From Jeongeupia sp. USM3 (GTDB taxonomy: Bacteria; Pseudomonadota; Gammaproteobacteria; Burkholderiales; Chitinibacteraceae), in the NCBI RefSeq assembly GCF_001808185.1, contig NZ_CP017668.1, positions 372,001 to 436,000 on the forward strand: DNA of 64,000 nt, in the 5' to 3' direction. The stretch's first letter is position 1. Every line of letters starts with the position of its first letter. Shown here piece after piece: positions 52,787-63,356 of the stretch. The notes below the pieces were generated by a model that saw only the letters and a list, made by a program, of their open reading frames with translations, did no database searches and was not told the DNA's origin. The translations under genes and the position numbers were made by a program.

Positions 52787-53092
52787 ATGCGCTACCTGTT
52801 CTGGCTGATCAAATTCCTGCTGTTCGTCGTACTGTTCGGCTTTGCCATGCACAATGCCGAGCCGGTGGCGCTCAACTTTTTCCTCGGCTACGTCTGGCAG
52901 GCACCGCTGGCGCTGTTGCTACTGATTTCGTTCGTGCTTGGCACCGTGTTCGGCATCCTGGCCGTGCTCGGCAAGGTGATTCGCCTGCGCCGTGAACTTG
53001 TCTCGCTGCGCAAGGAAGTGCGCACGCGCAGCACGCCCGAAGTCGTAACCGTCGACGGCGCCGCACTGCAGCCGCCGCGAGACGCCGTCTGA
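52787..53092 (+). CDS. lapA: LapA-domain inner-membrane protein
   Basis: The 101-residue protein has two membrane helices (LFWLIKFLLFVVLFGFAM and PLALLLLISFVLGTVFGIL) separated by HNAEPVALNFFLGY, then a basic coiled coil (RLRRELVSLRKEVRTR). This is the LapA (DUF1049) signature. In E. coli LapA works with LapB to control LPS synthesis through LpxC. lapB follows after 25 bases. ATG 52787 was chosen; an upstream in-frame start at 52754 adds 11 residues. Confidence 0.9.
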   Translation: MRYLFWLIKFLLFVVLFGFAMHNAEPVALNFFLGYVWQAPLALLLLISFVLGTVFGILAVLGKVIRLRRELVSLRKEVRTRSTPEVVTVDGAALQPPRDAV

Positions 53093-53117
53093 CCCTCTGG
53101 CCTGACAGGCTTTCCCC

Positions 53118-54290
53118 ATGCTCGAATCCCAATACTGGTGGCTGATCGCCTTCCCGATTTTCTTCGGGCTCGGCTGGCTGGCCGCGCGCGTCGATATCAA
53201 ACACGTCCTGTCGGAAACCCGCTCACTGCCGGCGGCATACTTCAAGGGACTGAACCACCTGCTGAACGGCGAGACCAACCGCGCGGTCGAGGTCTACGTC
53301 GACATCGCCAGACATCATGCCGAGACGATCGAACTGCAGTTTTCGCTTGGCCACCTGTTCCGCCGCCGCGGCGAGCTCGAGCGGGCGATCAACATGCACC
53401 AGAAGCTGCTCGAGCGGCGCGAACTGACCGATGCGCAACGCCAGCAGGCACAGTTCGAGCTGGCGCAGGACTTCATGAAGGCCGGCCTGTTCGACCGGGC
53501 CGAGGCGCTGCTGAACGAGCTGCAGCACAGCGACTACGCCAGGCAGGCCCGGACCGAGCTGCTCGGCATGTACGAGCTCGAAAAGGCCTGGAAGAAAGCG
53601 ATCGAGACCGCGCAGCAACTGCGCGACGACAGTCACAGCTACCAGCACGAGATCGCCCAGTTCTACTGCGAGCTGGCCGAGCAGTCGCTGGCCCGGTCGC
53701 AGAGCGACGAGGCACGCCATTACCTCGAACAGGCGCTCGAAACGCATCGGCAATGCACCCGCGCGCGCCTGCTGCTGGGCGAGATGGCGATGGCCGACAA
53801 GGATTACGCCAAGGCCATCGGCGAGTGGCTCGAACTCGAATCGCAGGAGCCGCACGCGCTGGCACTGGCCATGCGCCAGTTGATGGCTGCCTATGATGCA
53901 CTCGGCCGCGAGCAGGAAGGCACGACGCTGCTGCTGCGGCTGCTGAAGCAGTATCCCGAACTCGACGTGATGGACCTGGCGTACGAGCGCCTGATGTCGT
54001 TGCAGGGTGTCGATGCTGCCTACGATTTCGTCCGTGAACGGATGCGCGAACACCCGACGATGCCGGGGCTGCGCAAGGTGCTCGAGGCGCACCTGCTCGT
54101 CGCCCCGGACGACCAGAAGCCCGAGCTTGAGATCATCGTCCGGCTGCTGAACGACGTCACGCGCGAGCAGTCGATGTACTACTGCCGCCACTGCGGCTTC
54201 AAGACCAAACAGTATTTCTGGCATTGCCCGGCCTGCAACGAGTGGGAGACCTACCCGCCGGTGCGTGGCCGCAAGAAAAATGCCGGCTGA
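53118..54290 (+). CDS. lapB: Lipopolysaccharide assembly protein LapB
   Basis: The 390-residue protein (formerly YciM) has an N-terminal membrane anchor (WWLIAFPIFFGLGWLAA), TPR repeats across about 35-345 and a C-terminal rubredoxin-type metal site with two CxxC pairs (YCRHCGF, HCPACNEW). In E. coli it brings FtsH to LpxC to balance LPS and phospholipid. The lapA-lapB-pyrF order matches E. coli. Confidence 0.95.
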   Translation: MLESQYWWLIAFPIFFGLGWLAARVDIKHVLSETRSLPAAYFKGLNHLLNGETNRAVEVYVDIARHHAETIELQFSLGHLFRRRGELERAINMHQKLLERRELTDAQRQQAQFELAQDFMKAGLFDRAEALLNELQHSDYARQARTELLGMYELEKAWKKAIETAQQLRDDSHSYQHEIAQFYCELAEQSLARSQSDEARHYLEQALETHRQCTRARLLLGEMAMADKDYAKAIGEWLELESQEPHALALAMRQLMAAYDALGREQEGTTLLLRLLKQYPELDVMDLAYERLMSLQGVDAAYDFVRERMREHPTMPGLRKVLEAHLLVAPDDQKPELEIIVRLLNDVTREQSMYYCRHCGFKTKQYFWHCPACNEWETYPPVRGRKKNAG

Positions 54291-54310
54291 TTTCTTCCGG
54301 ACACAAATCT

Positions 54311-55002
54311 ATGAAAGACCCCAAAGTCATCGTCGCGCTTGATTTCGCCGACGCCGCTGCAGCGCTGGCATTTGCCGATCTCGTCTCGCCGGCACAGTGC
54401 AGGCTGAAGGTCGGCAAGGAGCTCTTCACCACGGCGGGGCCGCAACTGGTCGAATCGCTGGCGGCCAAGGGCTTCGATGTTTTTCTCGACCTCAAATTCC
54501 ACGACATCCCCAATACCGTTGCACAGGCCTGCAAAGTAGCGGCGAGTCTGGGCGTCTGGATGGTCAACGTCCACGCCTCGGGTGGCCGCGCCATGATGGA
54601 GACCACGCGCGAAGCGCTTGAAGCCCTGCCGGCGCGTCCCTTGCTGATTGCGGTAACCGTGCTGACGAGCATGGACGCGGTGCAGCTGGCCGAGCTGGGG
54701 CTGCCCGAGCCCGCGGTGCAAGTCGAGCGTCTGGCGCGGCTGACCAGGGATTGCGGGCTCGACGGCGTGGTCTGCTCGGCCCAGGAAGCCGCGCTGCTTC
54801 GTGCCGCCTGCGGCGCCGATTTCAAGCTGGTGACGCCGGGCATCCGGCCCGCGGACGCCAGCGCCGACGACCAGCACCGGATCATGACCCCGGATGCGGC
54901 CATCCGTGCCGGAAGCGACTATCTGGTGATCGGTCGGCCGATCACCCGGAGCGCCGACCCGGTCGCGACGCTGAACCGAATCAACCAATCGTTGGAACTG
55001 CT

Positions 55003-55006
<4 letters not shown>
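54311..55006 (+). CDS. pyrF: Orotidine 5'-phosphate decarboxylase
   Basis: The 231-residue enzyme makes UMP from OMP. The catalytic set is present: Asp11, Lys33 and the DLKFHDIPNT motif (Asp60, Lys62, Asp65), followed by TPGIRP and VIGRPITRSADP for phosphate binding. Its stop overlaps the ugd start (ATGA), so UMP synthesis and UDP-sugar oxidation are translated together. Confidence 0.97.
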
Positions 55007-56315
<1,309 letters not shown>

Positions 56316-56319
<4 letters not shown>

Positions 56320-57275
56320 TGCTGCCGGCGGGTCAAACTGTCGCCGCCCTGAAGGCGGCCATTGCCGGTGCGCGCGTCATGATCGTCGGAGACGTGATGC
56401 TCGACCGCTACTGGTTCGGCGATGTCGAGCGGATCTCGCCCGAGGCACCCGTGCCGGTGGCGCGGATCCGCAAGACCGACGAGCGTGCCGGTGGCGCGGC
56501 CAACGTCGCGCGCAACATCGCCTCGCTCGGTGGCCAGGCAACGCTGCTCGCCGTCGTCGGGGACGACGAGGCCGGGCGCAGTCTGGAGAAGCTGCTCGTC
56601 GACGACGGGGTCAAGACCTCGCTGTACCGGGATCCCGAGATCGCCACGACGGTAAAGCTGCGCGTGCTGGCACGCCACCAGCAACTGCTGCGGATCGATT
56701 TCGAGGAAAGGCCAAGTCACGAAATTCTCGCGGCAAAGCTTGACGACTTCCGCCGGCTGCTTGCCGATACCGACGTGGTGATCCTGTCCGACTATGGCAA
56801 GGGCGGTCTGCAGCACGTCTACGAAATGATTGCCGCAGCCCGCGCAGCCGGCAAGCCGGTGCTGGTCGACCCGAAGGGCGACGACTATTCGCGTTATCGC
56901 GGTGCGACCTTGCTGACACCGAACCGCAGCGAATTCCGCCAGGTTGCCGGCGAGTGGCGCGACGAGGCCGACCTGACCGCCAGGGCGCAGGCCTTGCGCG
57001 AGCAGCTCGATCTCGAGGCGCTGCTGGTCACGCGCAGCGAGGAGGGGATGACGCTGTTCCGCAGCAGCGGCGTCGTCCATCAGCCGACGCTGGCCCGCGA
57101 GGTCTTTGACGTGTCGGGCGCCGGCGATACGGTGATTGCCACGCTGGGGCTGATGCTGGCGGCCGGTCTGCCGCTGCCCGAAGCGATGAGCTGGTCCAAC
57201 CATGCGGCCGGCATCGTCGTTGCCAAGCTGGGTACCGCGACGGTGTTGCAGGACGAGGTGTTCGCCGCACCATAG
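56316..57275 (+). CDS. hldA: D-glycero-beta-D-manno-heptose-7-phosphate kinase
   Basis: The 319-residue ribokinase-family enzyme matches the kinase half of E. coli HldE: VGDVMLDRYWFGDVERISPEAPVPV, the glycine-rich AGGAANVARNIASLGG, LSDYGKGGL, DPKGDDYSRYRG and the catalytic DVSGAGDTV. The adenylyltransferase half is missing, so this is the split (HldA) form and hldC must lie elsewhere. It phosphorylates heptose-7-phosphate for the LPS core. A second ATG sits 3 bases later. Confidence 0.94.
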
Positions 57276-57293
57276 GGCGCACCATAGGGGCGA

Positions 57294-57321
57294 AAGAAAC
57301 GGCCGCTTGCGGCCGTTTCTT
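57294..57321. terminator. Bidirectional terminator hldA/GGDEF gene
   Basis: AAGAAACGGCC pairs with GGCCGTTTCTT around a 6-base loop. The A-rich and T-rich arm ends suit termination on both strands between these convergent genes. Confidence 0.8.
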
Positions 57322-59088
57322 CTAGCTCGCCGAAAACGGCGGCTCGGGCTCGACCCGGTTCTTGCCGAGCAGTTTGGCACGGTACATTGCGTGATCGGCC
57401 CGTTCGATCGCATGGGCGCGATGCTCGTCCGGCGTGACCATGGTGACGCCGGCGCTGAAGGTGATCAGCAGCTTGTCGTTGTTGTGCATGAAGAAGCGCC
57501 GCGTCAACTCGCGCTGCAGCCGCTGCAGGATCTGGATCGCGTCGTCGATTTCGGTGTCCGGCAGCAAGAGCACGAATTCCTCGCCGCCATAGCGGGCGAC
57601 GATGTCGGTCGGCCGCAGCAGCTCGCGGATGACCTGGACCAGATGCACCAGCGCGCTGTCGCCGGCGGCATGGCCCATCTGGTCGTTGAGCTTCTTGAAA
57701 TTGTCGATATCGAGCAGGGCGAGCGCCATCGTCTCGTGGTTGCGCGCCATCCGTGACAACTCGACCTCGTAGGCTTCCTCGAGCCCTCGCCGGTTGAGCG
57801 CACCGGTCAGCTGGTCTTCGCGCACCTTCTCGCTGACCTCGCGCAGCTGGCGTTCGAGCTGAAGCACGCGCTGCTGCGCGCTGTCGGCTTCCTGCCGGGC
57901 CGAAACGAGCTCGTCGCGCGAGCGCAGCACGTCCAGCTGCAAGGTGCGGGTGTCGCGCATGATGTCGTCGAGCACGAACTTGAGGCTGGCCGGGTTGTCG
58001 GCCGTCTGCACTTTGTCGGCGTACTGGCGGATTTTCTCCTGATACTGCTCGGTGCTTGCCGACAGCGAGCCAAGGCGGTCGAGAAAGGTCGTCGCCATGC
58101 TCTTGAGCGTCGTCTGTGCGTCGTGCAGGTTCTGCTTCAGCAGGCTTTGCTTGTAGATGACTTCCTTCAGCCCCGCTTCGGCGTCGTAGATCAGCCGCAT
58201 GTCGAGCGGCCGCGACATGATGTCCTGCACCACCGCAACCTGGCCCTGCAGCCAGCCGTCGTCGACGACGAATTCGCTCATATTGTCGGTCAGCAAGCGC
58301 AGCAGGCTGAGCAGGCCATCGGTCAGCCGTCGTTCCTGCTGCCCCTGCAGCTCGATCCGCAGCCAGAGTTTCTTCAGTCTGGGTAGCCATTTCTGCAGGT
58401 CGTACTCGCTCGTGATCGAGCGGGCCTCTGCACCGATCTGGCCTGCCTCGTCGGCCAGCTCGGGCGAGCTCGCCGCCAGTGCGGGCCGCACGCCGAGCTC
58501 CAGCGTCTGGACGACCGCGTCACGCCAGTCCGACCAGGCACCGTCGGCGGACGGCGCGGCACTTGCCGTTGCCGCAATGGCCGGCTCTCCGGCTTCGCCG
58601 CTGGTTTCGCTCCAGGCCTGCAGCAGCGCCGCCAGCTTGTCGTTGAGGATTTCGGGTTCGTTGCTGAAATGGATCAGTACGCGCTCGAGCGACTCCTGCT
58701 TGCGCGTCGGCGTGTACAGCGGGTTGCGCATGTCCCAGAGGCGGACCAGCTCGCGAACGAGGTCGGCCCAGGGCATCGCCAGCTTCGCCTGCCCCCCCTG
58801 CAGCTCGACCGCACGGAAGACCAGCGGCGGAATTTCCTTCCACTCGCCCAGTCTGGCCGACTGCCGCAGCTGCTTGATCAGGCGCAGGAACTCCTGCCCC
58901 TGTCGCGGCAGGGTGTGCAGTGCGGCGTCGATGGCGTGCATCAGCGGCGGCAGGCGGTCTTCTTCGGGCGTCTCGGCGATCGCATCGTAGATCTGCGCGT
59001 AATGGTCCGGCGTAGGCGGGACGCGCCGCAGCATCAACTGCCTCAGCGTTTCTCTGGCGATATCGGTCGGGTTGCTTGGGGCGGGCAT
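57322..59088 (-). CDS. Diguanylate cyclase (GGDEF) with long helical N-terminus
   Basis: The C-terminal GGDEF domain (about 420-580) carries GGEEF at 501-505 and an RxxD inhibitory site (492-495) exactly five residues before it, so an active, feedback-inhibited c-di-GMP synthase is likely. Residues 1-415 are mostly helical with no membrane segment or signal peptide; the stretch from about 315 forms a coiled coil leading into the cyclase. I do not recognise the N-terminal sensory part. It shares a bidirectional terminator with hldA. Confidence 0.9.
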   Translation of the reverse strand: MPAPSNPTDIARETLRQLMLRRVPPTPDHYAQIYDAIAETPEEDRLPPLMHAIDAALHTLPRQGQEFLRLIKQLRQSARLGEWKEIPPLVFRAVELQGGQAKLAMPWADLVRELVRLWDMRNPLYTPTRKQESLERVLIHFSNEPEILNDKLAALLQAWSETSGEAGEPAIAATASAAPSADGAWSDWRDAVVQTLELGVRPALAASSPELADEAGQIGAEARSITSEYDLQKWLPRLKKLWLRIELQGQQERRLTDGLLSLLRLLTDNMSEFVVDDGWLQGQVAVVQDIMSRPLDMRLIYDAEAGLKEVIYKQSLLKQNLHDAQTTLKSMATTFLDRLGSLSASTEQYQEKIRQYADKVQTADNPASLKFVLDDIMRDTRTLQLDVLRSRDELVSARQEADSAQQRVLQLERQLREVSEKVREDQLTGALNRRGLEEAYEVELSRMARNHETMALALLDIDNFKKLNDQMGHAAGDSALVHLVQVIRELLRPTDIVARYGGEEFVLLLPDTEIDDAIQILQRLQRELTRRFFMHNNDKLLITFSAGVTMVTPDEHRAHAIERADHAMYRAKLLGKNRVEPEPPFSAS

Positions 59089-59150
59089 GGCGGTCTGTTC
59101 GGGCGAGAAGCCTCGCCATTATAAGGACTCGTGCGGGGCGGCGTTATCAT

Positions 59151-59185
59151 GAAAAAACCGGAGGGCGGCGCCTTCCGGTTTTTTC
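59151..59185 (-). terminator. Terminator of the arn operon
   Basis: GAAAAAACCGGA pairs with TCCGGTTTTTTC over 12 positions around an 11-base GC-rich loop. It lies 19 bases after the last arn stop on the minus strand and ends in a T run in that direction. Confidence 0.82.
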
Positions 59186-59203
59186 GAGGAACGGAACGAT
59201 GGA

Positions 59204-60247
59204 TCAGTCGACCAGGCTGCGCGCTTCGGCGACCTGATCCTTGTAGGCGTCGAAAATGCCCTTGAGCGCGTCGGCCATCGTGACGGTCGGCGCCCAGTCG
59301 AGGTCGGTTCTGGTGTTGTCGATCTTCGGAACGCGGTTCTGCACGTCCTGATAGCCCTTGCCGTAGTACTCGCCCGACGTCGTTTCGACGATGCGTACAT
59401 TGGCGAGGCCCTCGGCGTATTCCGGATACTTGCCGGCCAGCTCGAGCATCATCGTCGCCAGTTCGCGGATCGAGTAGTTGTTGACCGGGTTACCGATGTT
59501 GTAGATCTGGCCCGACGCCTTGCCGTCCTTGTTATCGATGATCTTCATCAGCGCGGCGATGCCGTCGTCGATGTAGGTGAACGCGCGCTTCTGCGCGCCG
59601 CCGTCGACGAGCTTGATCGCTTCGCCGCGGACGATGTGGCCGAGGAACTGCGTGATCACGCGGCTCGAGCCTTCCTTCGGCGTATGGATGCTGTCGAGGC
59701 CGGCGCCGATCCAGTTGAACGGGCGGAACAGCGTGTAGTCGAGGCCTTCCTGCTGGCCGTAGGCGGCGATCACGCGGTCCATCAGCTGTTTCGAGCACGC
59801 GTAGATCCAGCGCGGCTTGTTGATCGGGCCGTAGATCAGTTCGGAGTTCTCCGGGTCGAACTCACCGTCCTTGCACATGCCGTAGACCTCGGAGGTCGAC
59901 GGGAACACCACGCGCTTCTTGTACTTCACGCACCACTTGATGATCGGCAGGTTGGCTTCGAAGTCGAGCTCGAACACGCGCAGCGGTTCCTGCACATAGG
60001 TCGCCGGCGTAGCGATCGCAACCAGCGGCAGCACGACGTCGCACTTCTTGACGTGGTACTCGATCCACTCCTGGTTGATGGTGATGTCACCCTCGAAGAA
60101 GTGGAAACGCGGGTGCGAGAGAAATTCGCCGACCTTGCCGGCGTACATGTCCATGCCGAACACTTCCCAGTCGGTCGTCTCGAGAATGCGCTTGGTCAGA
60201 TGGTGACCGATGAAGCCGTTGACGCCGAGGATGAGGACTTTTTTCAT
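59204..60247 (-). CDS. arnA: UDP-glucuronate decarboxylase, ArnA C-terminal-domain homologue
   Basis: The 347-residue extended SDR oxidises and decarboxylates UDP-glucuronate to UDP-4-keto-pentose. GVNGFIGHHL (8-17), STSEVYG, the YxxxK in YACSKQ, and TLFRPFNWIGAGLDSI match the C-terminal half of E. coli ArnA closely. Here it is a separate gene, 27 bases downstream of the formyltransferase. UDP-glucuronate would come from Ugd (55003). Confidence 0.95.
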   Translation of the reverse strand: MKKVLILGVNGFIGHHLTKRILETTDWEVFGMDMYAGKVGEFLSHPRFHFFEGDITINQEWIEYHVKKCDVVLPLVAIATPATYVQEPLRVFELDFEANLPIIKWCVKYKKRVVFPSTSEVYGMCKDGEFDPENSELIYGPINKPRWIYACSKQLMDRVIAAYGQQEGLDYTLFRPFNWIGAGLDSIHTPKEGSSRVITQFLGHIVRGEAIKLVDGGAQKRAFTYIDDGIAALMKIIDNKDGKASGQIYNIGNPVNNYSIRELATMMLELAGKYPEYAEGLANVRIVETTSGEYYGKGYQDVQNRVPKIDNTRTDLDWAPTVTMADALKGIFDAYKDQVAEARSLVD

Positions 60248-60274
60248 GGTGATGTCTGCTTGTCGGTATTGAAA

Positions 60275-61192
60275 TCAGGATTCGAGTGCAAGTGGCAGGC
60301 CGGGCGCATCCGGCGTCAGCGGCGTGCCGTCGAGTTCGGCGTCGAGCACGCACAGCAGCGTGCCGTCGTTCATCCGGAGCCAGAGGCGGCCGGCCGCGCC
60401 CCAGAGCGCTGCGCCGGTCGCGTCCGGCTGCGCAGGCGCGGTATCCACACACCGGCTGCGCCAGAGCGTCAGCCGGCCGCGACCGGTGTCGCTGAACGCG
60501 CCCGGATACGGCCGGGTTACCGCACGCACCAGATTGTGCAGCTGCGTGGCGCTCTGGCGCCAGTTTATCCGGCCGTCCTCGGCCTTGCGGCCGCCGAAGT
60601 AGCCGCCAAGACGCAGGTCTTGCGGCGTGAACGTCGCGGTGCCGGCGATCAGCTTCGGCAAGGCGCGGATCAGGCAGAGCTCGCCGGCAACGGTGACCTT
60701 TTCGAACACGTCGTGTGCGGTGTCGTCGGGCAGGATCGGTACGGCGACCTGGTCGACGATGGCGCCGTTGTCGGGCTTGACGTTCATTACGTGCAGCGTG
60801 ACGCCGGATTCGGTTTCGCCGTGAATGATCGCCCAGTTGACTGGCACCCGGCCGCGGTATTTCGGCAACAGCGAGCCGTGCAGATTGAACGCCCCGCGGG
60901 TCGGCGCGGCGAGGATCGGCGCTTTCAGCATGTGGCGGTAGTAGAACGAGAACACGAAGTCCGGCGCCAGTGCGGCGATGCGCGCCTCGATCTCGGGGGT
61001 GTTCGGGTCGGTCGGCGTGATGCACGGGATGTCATGGTCCCGGCACAGCTGCGCGACCGAGCCGAACCAGATGTTCTCGGCGGGGTTGTCTTCATGACTG
61101 ACGACGAGGTCGATCTGCACGCCTTGCGCCAGCAGCACCCTGAGGCTGCGGACGCCGACGTTGTGGTAGGCGAAAACGACGGCGCGCGTCAC
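60275..61192 (-). CDS. arnA: UDP-Ara4N formyltransferase, ArnA N-terminal-domain homologue
   Basis: The 305-residue enzyme matches the formyltransferase half of ArnA. The catalytic Asn/His pair is in NLHGSLLPKYRGRVPVNWAI and the Asp in KPDNGAIVDQ; a C-terminal OB-like domain follows. It formylates UDP-aminoarabinose so that ArnC can use it. GTG 61192 overlaps the arnC stop (GTGA). The open frame runs to 61618 through arnC, but the protein clearly begins at VTRAVVFAYHNVG. Confidence 0.94.
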   Translation of the reverse strand: MTRAVVFAYHNVGVRSLRVLLAQGVQIDLVVSHEDNPAENIWFGSVAQLCRDHDIPCITPTDPNTPEIEARIAALAPDFVFSFYYRHMLKAPILAAPTRGAFNLHGSLLPKYRGRVPVNWAIIHGETESGVTLHVMNVKPDNGAIVDQVAVPILPDDTAHDVFEKVTVAGELCLIRALPKLIAGTATFTPQDLRLGGYFGGRKAEDGRINWRQSATQLHNLVRAVTRPYPGAFSDTGRGRLTLWRSRCVDTAPAQPDATGAALWGAAGRLWLRMNDGTLLCVLDAELDGTPLTPDAPGLPLALES

Positions 61193-62199
61193 TCGCGGCC
61201 CCGGTTTTCGAGGATGCCGGCGATCAGGTAGCGCGGCCGCTGCCGTACCTCGTGGTAGATCCGGCCGATGTATTCGCCCAAAAGGCCGATGCCGAACAGT
61301 GCGATGCCGATCAGCAGGAAGGCGACGGCGAACAGCGTGAACAGTCCGCCTTCCTCGGGGCCGATCAGGAAGCGGCGGCCGACGAGGTAGAGCACCAGAA
61401 AGCCCGACAGCGTCGAGATCACCATGCCGAGCATCGAGAACATCTGCAGCGGCACGATCGAAAAACCGGTCATCAGGTCGAAGTTGAGCCGGATCAGGCT
61501 GTAGAACGAATATTTCGACTCGCCGGCGAAGCGTTCTTCGTGGCCGACGACGACCTCGGTCGGGTTCTGGGCGAACGAATAGGCCAGCGCCGGGATGAAG
61601 GTGTGCATCTCGTTGCACAGGTTGATCGTGTCGATGATCCGGCGGCTGTAGGCGCGCAGCATGCAGCCCTGGTCGGTCATCCTGATCCGGGTGAGCTTCT
61701 CGCGCAGCCGGTTCATCGCCCGGCTGGCAACGTGGCGCCAGACCGAGTCGTTGCGCTGGCGGCGGATCGAGCCGACGTAATCGTGGCCCTTGTCCATTTC
61801 GTCAAGTAGCGTCTTGATGTCCTCGGGCGGGTTCTGCAGATCGGCGTCGAGCGTGACGATCTGCTGGCCGCGCGCATGCTCGAAGCCGGCGAGGATCGCG
61901 CGATGCTGGCCGAAGTTGCCGTTGAACAGGATCACCCGGGTGACGTCGGGGCGCTTGTGGAACTGGTCGGCGAGCAGCGCCGGCGAGCGGTCGCGGCTGC
62001 CGTCGTTGATGAACAGCACTTCGTAGGATTTGCCGAGCGCATCGAGTGCCGGGTACAGGCGGTCGAACAGTGCGGCGAGGCCATCCTCTTCGTTGTAGAC
62101 GGGGATGACGATGGAAACGGTAGGTTCGGACATGGGCTGCGTATCGGTGGCGTCTGTGTCGAATGATGCGGCGGCAGGTTTAAGCGGCGATGAAGTCAT
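61189..62199 (-). CDS. arnC: Undecaprenyl-phosphate Ara4N-formyl transferase ArnC
   Basis: The 336-residue family-2 glycosyltransferase transfers Ara4-formyl-N to undecaprenyl phosphate at the inner membrane. IVIPVYNEEDGL, the DADLQNPPED metal motif, GCMLRAYSRRIID and ERFAGESKYSFYSLIRL are typical of ArnC, and two C-terminal membrane helices end in LLGEYIGRIYHEVRQRPRYL. ATG 62133 is an alternative start; ATG 62199 lies 6 bases after the arnB stop. Confidence 0.93.
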   Translation of the reverse strand: MTSSPLKPAAASFDTDATDTQPMSEPTVSIVIPVYNEEDGLAALFDRLYPALDALGKSYEVLFINDGSRDRSPALLADQFHKRPDVTRVILFNGNFGQHRAILAGFEHARGQQIVTLDADLQNPPEDIKTLLDEMDKGHDYVGSIRRQRNDSVWRHVASRAMNRLREKLTRIRMTDQGCMLRAYSRRIIDTINLCNEMHTFIPALAYSFAQNPTEVVVGHEERFAGESKYSFYSLIRLNFDLMTGFSIVPLQMFSMLGMVISTLSGFLVLYLVGRRFLIGPEEGGLFTLFAVAFLLIGIALFGIGLLGEYIGRIYHEVRQRPRYLIAGILENRGRE

Positions 62200-62205
62200 C
62201 GGCGT

Positions 62206-63330
62206 TCACGCCCTCAGCACCGGCGTCAGTATGGCGGAAAGCGCATCGCAGACGCGATCGACGTCCGATTCGATCATTGCAGGAAACAGCGGCAGACTGA
62301 TCGTGCTGGCGCCGACGCGCTCGGTATGCGGGTACATGCCGTCCGTATAACCAAGGCCGCGGTAGTAGCTGAACAAGTGCAGCGCCGGGTAGTGGACGCC
62401 GACGCCGACGCCGGCTTCCTTCATCCGGGCGATGAACTCGCCACGCGAAATGCTCATCCGCTCGAGCGGCAGCAGCACCTGAAACATGTGCCAGTTGCTC
62501 TCGCTCGATTCGAGCGGCAGTGCGAGTCCGAGCCCGCGGTCGATCCTGGCAAAGTAGCGATCGGCCAGTTCGGTACGGCGCTTGTTGAAGGCGTCGAGCC
62601 GCTTCAGCTGGCCGAGGCCGACTGCGGCGGCAACGTCGGTGAGGTTGTACTTGCCGCCGGGGAGGTCGACATCCATCGTGCCGTCCGGCAACCGGGTGAC
62701 GCCCTGCAGGCGCCACTTCTCGAACAGCCGCGCCTCTTCCGGCGTGTTCATCACCAGTGCGCCGCCCTCGATCGTCGTCATGTTCTTGTTCGGGTGGAAA
62801 GACACCGAGCAGAGGTCGCCGAAGCTGCCGATGCGCCGGCCGTTCCAGCTGGCACCCTGCGACTGGGCGGCGTCCTCGATCACGCGCAAGCCGTGTCTGC
62901 CGGCGATGTCGTAGAGCCGGTCGCGATCGACCGGCAGGCCGGCGAGGTCGACCGGCAGGATCGCCCGCGTGCGCGGGGTGATCGCGGCTTCGACGAGGTC
63001 GAGATCGATGTTACGCGTGGCCGGATCGATGTCGACGAAGACCGGCTTGCCGCCGGCGTTGATGATGACGTTGCTTGTCGCGACCCAGGTCATCGCCGTG
63101 GTGATGACTTCGTCGCCGGGTGCGAGGCCGATCAGCCGCAGCGCGATCTCCATCGCGCCGGTGGCCGACGTGACGACACGGACCGGCCGGCCGCCGAAGT
63201 AGCCGGACAGCGCGGCCTCGAGCGCCGCAACCCTGGGGCCGCTGGTGATCCAGCCCGAGCGCAGCACGTCGGCGACGTCGGCAATGGTTTCTTCGTCGAT
63301 GGTCGGGCGGGTAAAGGGCAGAAAGTCCAT
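62206..63330 (-). CDS. arnB: UDP-Ara4O aminotransferase ArnB
   Basis: The 374-residue PLP enzyme (DegT/DnrJ/EryC1 family) aminates the 4-keto pentose. FTRPTIDEETIADVADVLRSGWITSGP at the start, DAAQSQGASWNGRRIGSFGD, the PLP Lys in SFHPNKNMTTIEGG and GGKYNLTDVAAAVGLGQL are as in ArnB. It lies 26 bases after the arnT stop and 6 before arnC, so one operon is likely. Confidence 0.94.
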   Translation of the reverse strand: MDFLPFTRPTIDEETIADVADVLRSGWITSGPRVAALEAALSGYFGGRPVRVVTSATGAMEIALRLIGLAPGDEVITTAMTWVATSNVIINAGGKPVFVDIDPATRNIDLDLVEAAITPRTRAILPVDLAGLPVDRDRLYDIAGRHGLRVIEDAAQSQGASWNGRRIGSFGDLCSVSFHPNKNMTTIEGGALVMNTPEEARLFEKWRLQGVTRLPDGTMDVDLPGGKYNLTDVAAAVGLGQLKRLDAFNKRRTELADRYFARIDRGLGLALPLESSESNWHMFQVLLPLERMSISRGEFIARMKEAGVGVGVHYPALHLFSYYRGLGYTDGMYPHTERVGASTISLPLFPAMIESDVDRVCDALSAILTPVLRA

Positions 63331-63356
63331 GGCGTGTCTCGATCGTTCCGTTTCGC

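Noticed and set aside
57266..57291. Tandem repeat of GCACCATAGGG at the end of hldA
   Set aside because: An 11-12 base duplication at a stop codon; too short and isolated to suggest an element or attachment site.
59636..61231. 531-codon plus-strand frame across the arnA genes
   Set aside because: Antisense to two strongly conserved ArnA proteins; the translation looks like random high-GC sequence.
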